NCBI GenBank assembly: GCA_026387355.1
Contig: JAPLLW010000017.1
Location: 46,556-105,423, forward strand
Length of the DNA stretch: 58,868 nucleotides
DNA from: Candidatus Omnitrophota bacterium
GTDB taxonomy: Bacteria; Omnitrophota; Gorgyraeia; Gygaellales; Profunditerraquicolaceae
Direction: 5' to 3'
Below the pieces are notes generated by a model. The model saw only the letters and a program-made list of their open reading frames with translations. It made no database searches and was not told the DNA's origin. A program made the position numbers and the translations under genes. Shown here one piece after another: positions 27,001 to 39,000 of the stretch (its first letter is position 1; every line of letters starts with the position of its first letter).

Positions 27001-30000
27001 TCAATGGGCACCTCGTTTCAACATACGGCCTTAACGTCTGATCCTGAAACATGATGCTTATTGCCTGGCCTCTTGACTGTGGCTCGCCTTCCAAGTCACC
27101 GTTATTTAACACGCTCATTCTATTAGCTGGCAATGAACCTGTGCTTTTTAATTTCGCTATACAGAGAGAACAAAGTTCTAACCTTGTCGCATCAAGAGCA
27201 ACGATATCTTTAGACTGCTGCATTGCGCATTCGGGATTGCTGCATTCAACGAGACCGCAAAGGTGACCGATCTCATGCATAGCATTCTTGATTGCACGAC
27301 TATGCAGCTCGCCCCTTCCCTCAGATTCAAAATGATGTATGGTCATAACGGCTATTCCTTCAGCGGGCCAGGCACGGCCGAAGATTTTCTTGCTCCTTGC
27401 CCTATCAGTAATATCTGCGTCGGTGACCAAAAGTACGCTATCGGCATAACCGCGCATAATAGCAGCTAGCCTGTTAAGATAAAGGTCATCTACAACTAAA
27501 TTCTTTTTGTCGGCAGATAAAAGCGAGTTAGAGCTGTTAAACTGTATGCAGGTAAAGCCTCCTACTGCAATATTGAACCACTGTTTAGCAACCTGAGTAA
27601 TCCCGCCCTGGAGAGTTGATAGACCATTAAGCCTTGAAAGATAAATTACATGCATTGATTTTGGCCTAGGGATAATTGCTTGAAGCGTTGCGGGCTTTGA
27701 CTGAGTATCGCCATTGTCAAAGACATTACTGTTTTCCAACCAACGATTAGTGTAAGGCCTTACTTTCAGAAAATCCGCCAATGTCTGGAATCCTTTTTTA
27801 AAGATATTTCCGGACATGGTAACAGAATCGCCTATTGCAAACCAGGCAACCGGAACTTCTTGAACTTTATTTCCAAGGCATTTTGAGCGGTAAAGCATAT
27901 TTACTTCGCCGGCATAACTGTAGACAAAATTCCTTTCGAAATTCCTATGCTCGTCTACCGGAAGGATTCTTCTAAGGACATCCCGGGTATAAGCTTTAGG
28001 ACCTTGCGTATCGCGGATAAACGGTAAAAGCCATATAGAAAAACGGAATAAGTAGAAAAATAAACTTATGCATTTACGAAAAACCGGCCGCTCCACAACT
28101 GTCCCCCAGATCCTGCGTGAACCGATAACAATAGCGGCCTTACGTTTTAATAACGGCTCAAGAAGTAGCCCATCCTCGGTACCGGGAAATGCTCCTCCTA
28201 TGTCGCGGGTAATTACATAATCTCCGTCTGCATGCCTTAGACCTAAAACTACAGCATCAGTCTTAATAGCAGAAAGTTCGCGCTTTTCTTTTGAGGAGAT
28301 TTCAATAAATTCAATCTGCGTAGCTGGGCTAAGTAATTTTCTATACCTCTCTTGCATCATAAGTTGTTTAACCAGATCAATACTCTTTTCCTGTTTAGAC
28401 TTTTTCTCCGGATTCCTATCATCGCCATCTTGAACAAAAATAATCTGGACCGACCTGTTTCCGTATAACATCTGATTCTGGAATAACAAATTCCGCAAAC
28501 AGTCTCGGCCCGCAAGATCTTCACCTGCCTTCAGGAATTTTTCCTGATCTCCATAGAGAGTGATAACTATGGAAACTTTGACATCGCTCTTCATCCTATA
28601 TACCGTAAGATATGAACGAATTAAGGACTTTGCTTCGGGAAGAATTCTTTTACTTAATAATGACTCTACGTAATCTGCGATACTGACGCCATCGGGACGC
28701 TTGAACGCGTAATACAGGGCAAGGGAGAATAAATCCACACGCTGCTCTAAATTAAACGCTTTTCTTAGATCTTTATCCTCCCAACTTCTCTTTGAAAATA
28801 TAATTCTTAAAGTTGCTTTTACTTCATCAAGGGAATCAGATTTTATTGACTCTAAATCCATGCGTTCGGAGAACCTTATGGAATATAAAGTAGCTACATT
28901 TTCATCCATACCTAAATATGCATGAAGGAGAAACTCATGATGAGCAATACACTTACTTAAATCTAAAGATGTTTTATCGGATAAATGGACGGCTTGTATG
29001 TAGATAGTTCTAGTTGCGGGTAAAAACCACATCGAAGGCTTGCCTATTACAGATGGAATAATAACAACATTGATATCTAGCGGAGGCCCGTCAATATAGT
29101 GGGAAACAAACCCGATGATCTGCTTAAATCTGTCTTGATATTTTAAATCTAGCGCACTCAGCCCACTTATTACAAATTTATCATCGCCTTTTATAGTAAT
29201 ATTTAGATAAACCGAGCGCTTAAATCCAAAGACATCTTCGGGAATAAATCTAACTAAGTCAGAAGTATTAAGCGGCTGATTAGATCTCGGCGCACCGCCT
29301 GATAATGGGATGCCTTTTATGCCTCTAAAATCAGTATCTACTAATACACCTAGATTATCCATGAGATATGCGCCAAAATATAACGCCCTGAGTAACTCTC
29401 TTAAACGCTCAGGAGAAATATAATCCGCGCTCCACGGCAGTTCAAGCACAGCCGACTCAGGGATAGGTAATCCGGGCATAGCATCTCTAACCAATTTCTT
29501 CCAATGGTCTGACTGTAATTTTCTAGAAGTACCCGGAGTCTCAATTAAAGCATCCTGATCGCGCTTCTTAATCGAAGCAAAGATATCACTTGCCTCAAAA
29601 CCCAGTTCAACGCCGTAGCGTTTTTTGCTTCCGTTTGAGGCCTCCATCTTGTAAATTTCTATTCTATTCCCTCTTGAATCAGTATCGGTCTTCTCAACTG
29701 CAGAAAACTCAATTGGAATTGATTTAGATAAACTCGCCAAAGTAACCAACTTAATACTCGGGTCCCCATACTCGGAGGCATTAATCGCATCGCTTGCATC
29801 AGCATAATCAACTGATTCTTTTCTTTCGTTAACCATAATTACATTACCTAATCTATCTCTATAAGTCTTTTTGACATCATCCCAAAGCGTCTTCCTAATC
29901 ATGGCCATAGAAATATGCGCTCTGCCTTCTCGTTCAAATTTAAGATCGCGGCTTAAAACATGTTCTCCCACAAAATATTTTTCCGCAAAGGGCGCCAAAA

Positions 30001-33000
30001 GATTATCCACATTCATATATTGCGCATATTCAACCCCTAATTCTTTTAACCAACTAGATACTTCAATTTCCACGAAGTCTCCTGCTACATTAGACCAGGC
30101 CATCCCTTTTACGCGAGTATCGGGATTTAAAACATAATCAAAGGCGTCTCCGTGCCCAGCGCCGCCGAGATTAAGCTTAGCTCTGGCTTCTAGAAATGCC
30201 TTGCCGTCATTATTGCCTTTAGGATCATTAATTAAACCTGGTAAATGTTTTTGTACAACAAAAATTACCCTCTCCTTAATTTCATCCCAATCGGGTAGGC
30301 TCTTTATAAAATCCCTTGTCTCCTTGTCTGTTTTGTTGCTAGTCATAAAGATTAGCGGATACATCTTTTTATGATCGTAGGCCCTGGCTGCTGCCTGCGC
30401 CTTATGGATTAAAGCCGCATAGAGGCTCTCGTTACTCAAAGGTGTCGCCGGAAACATTCCTTTAGAATGCTCGTACTTAAGACCTGAGCCTGTGCCGCCG
30501 CAAACTATGATACCGCCGAATTTTGTTCTATCTTTTCTATCCGTCCAACGTAAAACTCCCTCTCCTGCTTCTGCAGCTTGCTCTCTACGCTCAAGAATAG
30601 GATCAATTGAAGAAAAATCCTGTTTTCTAATATCTGCCTTGCTCTCTCTTGCTATTCTTTTACCTACCACAAGCCTCTGATACAAATCTGAAACTTCTTT
30701 CCAACTCACCTGTTTTATATCTTTTAACAGCGACTCTTTTTCCTGAAGAGTCAAAGTATTCCAATCACAAAGCAAATGCTCCTGACCAAATTGTTTTAAT
30801 AACGCAAAAATTGCTTCAAATTGAGCTTCAATATTATCTTTAGGGGACACCCTGCGCCTTAGACCGAAGGGTGTCCCTGCTTTGGCGCGAAGGGTGTCCC
30901 TAAATAAATATGCTAGGATGAAGACAGCTGCTGCAGCACCGAATACCCAACACAACAAGTTTGGATCCAAAATAAAAGCAAGGGCGAAAAACCACGGGCA
31001 CTGAAGTGCACTAGGCTCTGCGCCAATTACCTTAACTACCGCATCGAGGATGCGCTCGGTGGTCTCAATACCTTTAAGCGACGGCTGAATTACATTCGGG
31101 TTTTCTTTCTGGATAGTCGGAGAGTTAGGGCCAACATTGATTGCGACAGCCTTAGGTAACATAGTGACAAGTTTTCGGTCAATAAGGTGGCTACGGATCT
31201 GATCCACAAATATCATTACCTCATCTTCTTTTATACCTGCGCGGGTTAAGAAGTCCTTACCGGCATAACCTTTACCTACTTTTAATACATGGATATCTCT
31301 TCCGTTGGGTACATAACAAACGTCTTCAAAATCAAGGCCGCGCGCCTGGAATTTATGATGCAGCTTTCGGGTAAGGCCTTTAACTTTCTCGATCAAACGC
31401 TTACTCATGCGTATCTTTATCTTATAATCATAATCAAGCTTAAGGATTTTATAACGCTTTCCATTAAGCACGTTTTTAATTACTGTAATAAATGATTCTT
31501 TATCATCGGGAGAAAGCTCAAACTTATAATGAGGAACCTGTTCACCGTTAGCATCAAAACCAAAAGCATAGGTTCCGCATTTTGAATATATATAAAGATT
31601 CTTGCGCAGGTGCGCCGGTATCAATCCCCAAATGCGTCCATCAAGATCTTTTTCCCTCTGCATAGTAATAATTGCAATAGATCTACCTGATTCCAATATC
31701 TTAATAAATAAGTCGATAATCTTTTGTGGGACGAAGGCGCCTAATTCGGCGATGGTATGATCTAAATCAAAGATAAAGGCTTTAATTTTAGCTAAATTTA
31801 TTTTGAAGCCGTCAATAGCGATTTCAAATGGGCCTAGCTCTATTTCTTCGGGAGCTGGCATTGCTTTAGAAACCGATCGGGCATCCGCTGCCTCAGACTC
31901 AGGAGTTGAAATAATCGCCTGTGAATCCGGCTCAACTAATTCGCCGTTTTTAATTCGAGTTAAACGCTGGAGTGACTGCTCAAGTATAGCTTTAACCTCC
32001 GGCTCTTTTTCCTGCGGAATAAATTCCTGAATTGCTTCAATCGCGGATATATCGCTAAGATAACCCAGGCCCCAGGCAATCTTTTCGCGCACCACAGGAA
32101 TCTGCTCTTCATAGAGGGCAACGGATAATTCCTGGACGACCTTAGACATTTTATCTGCAAGGCAGTCGCGTAAATCTGCAAGGCCTTCAACGAGCATCAT
32201 CCTGACATTAACATCTCCCTCGGTATTGAATGCCTTAATGCCTTCATCAACTGCCTCATACCTACCCACATCCAGATACGCTTCTGCTGCGGCAGCGCGA
32301 ACCAAAGGATGATTTCTCTTCTTATTATTCATCGCGTTTAATAATGCAGGAAGTACTTCGGGAGTGCGGATTTTGCGTAATGCACCAATGCATTCGCGTT
32401 TTACTTCTGTGGCATGCGAATCTTTCTCAAGCACTTCGGCGATTTGCGGCACGAATTGCGCATCATGCAGCTTACCCAGTGAACGGGCGCATTCTGCCCT
32501 TACTTCATGCGCCATATCTTCTTGCATCCCACGGACTAAATCAACACAGGCGCTGTTTAATGCTAAAACTCCCAAAGATGCAGCTGCCCAGTAACGGGTA
32601 TTTTTATCCAAGTCACGGGTTAATGTCTGGCCAAGCGCTACTGCAATACTAGTGTTACCAGGGAATTCTCCTAATGCTGCGGCAGCATCGGCGCGGATCT
32701 TAGCATTCTTTTTATCGCCCAGTTCATCAAGGAGACGCTGAATCTTAATCCGGTTATGGTCGCTAACCACCGGTACTCCTGCTTTAGCAGGAGCAGCGCC
32801 CTTCGGGGTCAAAACTTCAAGCTTCATATCTGCGGCAGCAGGTAAAACTAAATCTTTCTTCTCCCTTGGCTCAGAAACTATCCCCATTGCCCCATGTTCA
32901 AGTTTATGTAAAATATCAGCGAGATGAATTCCAAAATCATCAACCCTGAAGAATAACTGGTCAATTCTCAAATAGTCCATATCATCAAAATATCCCGGCT

Positions 33001-36000
33001 GATGTATTCTTTCTGCTGCTTTTTTGATAACAGAATCCGGCATCTTATCGTGGCTAAGTGCCGTATTAACAAAGATCATTGCCGGACCGGATAATTCTGC
33101 GATCTCATCAATATTTAAAGCATCAGGGGTAGCCATGGTCCCCCTACGCGTATGATACGAAGAACGTATTTTTATAGCCAGACCTGCAGGATTCCAGAAG
33201 AGGAAGCGGTAGAGGGCTGAATCTTTTCTCTTAGAGGCATCATGGGCATTTTGGATCAACTGGCGTAAAGCCTGGAACTCACTCTTTTCCGAAAGGCTAC
33301 GCACAAAATCTTCGCTACGCCAGACCAGGTCGCAATAATCCGAAACACTACCGCTTGAAATAACATCATTTAAGGCTATACATAAATTAAGATAACCTTG
33401 ATGCGCATCAGGATAACGATTGTGAGTAGAGCTATCTACAACAATAATAATCGGCTTCTCAGTAATTATTCTTTGTAGTACCTGTTGACGGACAAACTTT
33501 GGATCGCAGTGATAAGGATTACCGTGGCATTCACTTGAACCGATCTTGGCAAAAAGCATCTCCACCTCATCGCTCCTCAAATCGCCTTCGATAAATACTG
33601 CAGCAAATCTTCCGAGGCTAAAGTTAGGCAATACCCAAACTTCGCGCCCGATATTACGCGCCCGCGCCTTAACCTGCTCAACAAGCTCGCGCAAGAGCAC
33701 AGCTTCATATGCGGCATAAACTAATTCACTGGCATCCTCTGCCTTTAGATGATGCATTTCTGCCGGTTTAACGCACTTTAAATAGCGTTTATAGTTATGT
33801 TCGGTAAAAAACTGCCCGACATGCTGACTGTTATCAATTATTCTGCGGAAACTGGAGTACTCGAGTTCGATATGCAAAGAATTCTTACGGTCAAAATGCC
33901 CGGTTGAAATATTGTAAGCGTGCGTCTGCCAATTGCGATAAAGTTCACGGCGGTCGCCTGCGGCTTTGGCTGTGCGTATTAAAGTCTCTGTCGGAAAGAA
34001 TCCGTAACGGATGATTTCGAATATAATTTCCAGTGCTCCACTCAAAAGCTCCTTGGGCATTCCCTTGAATACTTCTTCGTAGAAATTCTGGATGTTAAAA
34101 CCCTGTTGACGCAGGCGATGCTCAAGAAGCTCTAACGTCTCAGCAGTCTGTTCAACGTCTAGCGGACGGAAGTTAGTACAAACCTTAGCAAAAAGCTCCT
34201 TAAACATGGTCTTATTCTTAAGTAGCTCAATATCCGTGGTTTTAGAAAGAAGTTGTTCTACTATACCTATAAAATAGGCAAAATCCTTAATGTTCCCAGA
34301 GAGTTCTACTGCAACAGGAGCCTGAACTTCCAGATAATCACGGATATCTTTATCCATAAGCGAAATACGATAGGCAGACTGCACAATCATATCAAAGACT
34401 ATATCACTATCACCTTTAGGCATATGCCCTGTTGCCAGAGCCCTAACCTTAACGAACAGTGTGGGGCCGACTCCTGAAGGCATCCGACGCATCAGATAAA
34501 AATGTTCAGGGCTAAAAGATAAATCACAGGCGTATTCACTGGCTAAAGATGCATAGATAAAAGGAAAACCCAAGAAACGGAAGAACAATCTAAGTATATC
34601 AGTCGACCAGGCAAGAAATCTAAAACCAAAACCTGATTGTATGAAAAGTCCAATAGCAAACATAACCGCCCAGGATATTCCGGCTGATAAATACGTGCAG
34701 ATTACGTCTAACCAAACCAAAAGTCCGGTAATAAATGTAGCTGAGATAACCAGGCGCTTAATTGCGCGCTTGGCATTTTTGGCTCCTAACCGGGCAAGGC
34801 CTTGCATCTCTCTTGGGCTAGTCCTCTCCTCACGGGTTAAGCGCAGGGTTTCACGCATGCTCTTAAAATATGGGAGGATTACCTTAGGGTGCCCAATAAC
34901 TCCCTGGCTACGGTGATACAAAGCCCAGATAATTCCGGCTGCGACAACTACAGCTAATACAATCGAACCGAGAGGAATAATAAACTTTAGTGAAAGTAAT
35001 GTTTTAAAATCAACTACGGCTAGAAGAAGCGGCCAGGCAAGGCAGTAATCCCGGTCTCCCCTTAAGAAAATGGGGAGCTTCATGGCATAACCCCTAATAC
35101 GGGCAATGCTGTAACTGATTAATGAAGATAATAAATACAAGACTGTAAGAAGTCCAAGTGCCTCGACAATATAAATCAACTCCTGCTTAATATCCGGGAA
35201 ATGCCAGCTAGTAAGTTTCCTCCAAGCCTCATCGCCTACTTTCTTATGCAAGATGTCGAGTGTTTTTTGAGCTAACGCCCTTTCATCTTTTTCGGCTTTA
35301 AACTGATTATTCGCGATACTCATAACTCTTCTTACAACAGAAGCATCCGGATAATTTGCTAGCGCCTTAATCGTAACTAAACGCACTTCTTTATCCTTAT
35401 CACCAAGTAAACGTAGTAGCGGCTTTATTGCCCCTTCTACCGGGCCTTTAGTAAGTATAGCTTCTACTGCAGACTTGCGCACCTGCGGGCTATTGTCAAG
35501 AGTAGCTACGGATAAAGAATATCCGAAATCAGTATCTACTAGATCAACTAGGGCGGAAAGCGCGGCAATGCGTTCATCTTTACTATTAGAACGCAGCATT
35601 TCTACAGCAAGATCTTCTGCGCGCCGGTCCTTAAATTTAATCAGCGCCTTTAAGATAACCGAACGAAACTCTGTGCTTTTTTCATAAAACTCACAGACCC
35701 GCATAGCTGTCCACTCTGCCTCTTTACCTCCGATAGCGATAAGCGTATCAGTTCCCCACATTGCCAAGTTTATATTTTTACCAACAGACTCATTGGTAAA
35801 CCGAATTAACCAATCAATAACTCCCTGGCCTCCGATAGCCGCCAGTGCTTTAAACCCTGCTGCTTTAACCCTTCCTCCTTCTATGCCGTTTGAGTTACCT
35901 TCCTTATCCTCAATTAATTTCACAATACTGTCGATCGCAGTTTTATCTTTTCTTATCCCTATGGCTTTAAGCGCTGCAATACGTACTTCGTTCTCCAGGT

Positions 36001-39000
36001 CTCCCAGTGCATAAATAAGTACTTGGGCTGCCTGCGGGACAGTAGATTCAGCGAGCATATTCATCGCAGCAACTCTATGCTGGGGAACGATTGAACGCGC
36101 TAATTCAGCGGCCTGATTAAAAGAATAAGCTGAATTCTTTGCCAGCGTCTTAAGATCATCACTAAAAGTTCTGCCCTTATTCTCATGGTACTCAAGGCTC
36201 TTCCAGTAACGCAAGATAGGCATAAGCGCGCTATCATCCCCTGTTTGCGCCAAAGCCTTAGAGACATAAAACCTAACCCCATCGCTGTAACCCGTTGAAT
36301 CAAGAATTTCAATCAGCGGCTTTACTGCGCCCTGACCCATATCCTCGATTTCTTTAAATTTCCCTGCGGCAACCAAACGCATAATGATCTCTCTGTCATT
36401 TGCCGGACTCCAGCCCAACTCCTTTAGAAGATCCAAAATGAATCTATTATCTTCGGTCTCTTTCTTGTTTAACAACTCAACTAGTGCCGGGATTAATATT
36501 TTTTTGTGCTGATCTGACAAAAACAGCATCGCATGCTTACGCTTTAATATACTTTCAGAAGAAGCCCTCTCTTCAATAGGGTTTGCGGCATTACGCATAA
36601 AAGCATTGGCCTCACTGCGTGATTTAGAAAAATTATCTCCCTCTTTTGCTAAGAAGAAAACCGAAAGTATGAGTGGTAGAAGAAAGTAAAGGACAGAATT
36701 GAAATTCTCAAGCTTAGGATTGTCCTGATTCCGTTCAAAAGCTAAATATCTACCTAGGGTAACGCTAAGGACTAGCCCTATCCCTGCGATAAAAACAGTA
36801 AAGCTTAGGCAAACCGGATTAATGACCATAATTATCAGAAAAACAAGATTTAACACAACTGTCCAGATCGATGATTGCATAGATAATTTTTCATTAACCG
36901 GATGTTTAAACCTTTCTGAAGCAGGGGCGGTAATACCCCGGGATGCACTTGTAAAATTAATTAATGCCGCAAGGTGCAGTAATATATTCGCTAAGAATAC
37001 GCAGGCCATTAAGAACATTCCCCAGGAAGAAAGAATTAAAGCGTTGTAAAGATATATGCCTACTCCTATAAAAAGAATATAGTTAATGAGATTGGCAAGT
37101 CCCGAGGCGCCGCTTGCATCCATATCTCTAGCCATTGCGTAGAGCATGAATATCCCGGCTATTGCTGCACCAATAACTAATGAACCAATCAGTATCTGCT
37201 GAGATCCGAAGATAACCGCCAAGACTAATAAGGGTAGACCTAAGTTGTATAATTTTGTACCCGGGACATCTGTATATAAAGCCCGGCCTAAAATACGAGT
37301 TAAGGTAGGAAGACCTGCGGGAATAATATTTACTTCTAATGCGGGGGTAATGCCATGCTGGGCTAATAATGCCGGCAAATCTCCGCTAAGCTTGGCCTTA
37401 AATAATTCTGCTCCTGCTCCGCCGTGCGGAAGGACAATTACTTTCTTACCCTCTTCTAGCGCGCAAAACGCTTCATGCATGGTTCCGCCTGCGCCGTTAA
37501 GTACAATCAAGATATCAGCGACCTTACCAATACCAACCCTGCGTTCGGTCATATCTGCACCGCATCCGGCAACACGTACTGCACCTTGCGGGCTGAGGCT
37601 GTCGTAACTTGGTCCTGGAGTAAACCCGCGCGGAAGCATTACAAAGAAAGCATCATCATCAGTTCCACTTGCTTCAACTACTCCCCTATAAACATCTACC
37701 CCTACACCGCAGACACCTCCGGTAAATACAAAACCTCTTGTTTCAGCATACTTTCTTAATATTCTTCCCAACTCAATTCCAAATTTTGATGAATAATCCG
37801 CAGTAGGAGTAATTGCACCCACCACGCCAATCTTTACTCCGGGATATGCCTGCTTAATTACTTCTACGTCTGCGTCAACTCCGAGAGAAAGCGTGAGATT
37901 AGGCAATGCAGAATCATCAATGATATTAATGTTAGTTTTAGCAGCAAGTTCAGCGCCAAGTTCTGCTACTCGATCTGCAAGAATTCTCCGGGTTGCAAAA
38001 ATTTCCCCAACGTGTGACCCGGTTACAATATCTTCCAGTAAAATATTAGTATGATGCATTAAACCTGCTATGGCTCCAAACTCATGAGCGATTACCTGAT
38101 GAATACGTATTGGGTCAGTTAGGTAAGGATTAACGACGATTAAATTGAAGGTTTTACTATATTTTAAACAAGTAGCATGAATGTAGATACCGAGCCTTTG
38201 AAGAGTAAGGAAGAATTCCGGAGGCCCGCGGATAACCCGGGTATTAATATTAGCCTGATTTATGAGCCCTAATCCTTCTTTAGCTAGCTTACGCCTGACA
38301 TAAATAACGAATTTCTTTTCTATAAGTTCTGCTGATTCAGCAAATTTATCTTCAAAACTGCGCTTAAAATGCCTCAAGGATCTCTTTTTAAGCTCATCAA
38401 GCGCTTCCCCATTATCGGTTGCGGCCTGATCTGAATGTTCACGATTATTCTTAGAGCAAAATCTGTCGGACACGGGAGTATAATTCCAAACCAGATAACT
38501 AGATACAATCACTAGAGCAAATGCTGCTATAGCCTCAAAAACTCCTCCAATATTTGAAACTGCGGCTAAGAATAGCACAGGGATAAAAGAATTTAATGGA
38601 GTCGCCATGCTTACAGTTAAAGCTTCGCGCGCTGCGCTTGCGACATTAACACCCATCATCTCCGGAAGTTCATAACGCAGAATCTCGATTACCCTAGGAG
38701 CGGCGGCGCGTATAGCATTTTGTATGTCAGCGAGTTCCATCCCCTGCTTAACCCAAGCCGGAATAATCTTCAGCCTGTTTTTCGCTTGCGGTTGAGTGCG
38801 GCTTACCACTTCCTCGATGAATTCCGCGCTAAAGTCACCGCTGGCGTTCAACGCCTGCTTGATTAGCGATTCGATATTTTTCCTATCCTGAAGAATATCC
38901 GCAAGAATTCTCTCTCTCAGACCTACCGCAGAATAAAAAGTCTCTGAAGCAATTTCGCTGCCGAAAAGACAGAAAATAATTATCCTTTCCGCTCCTGTGG

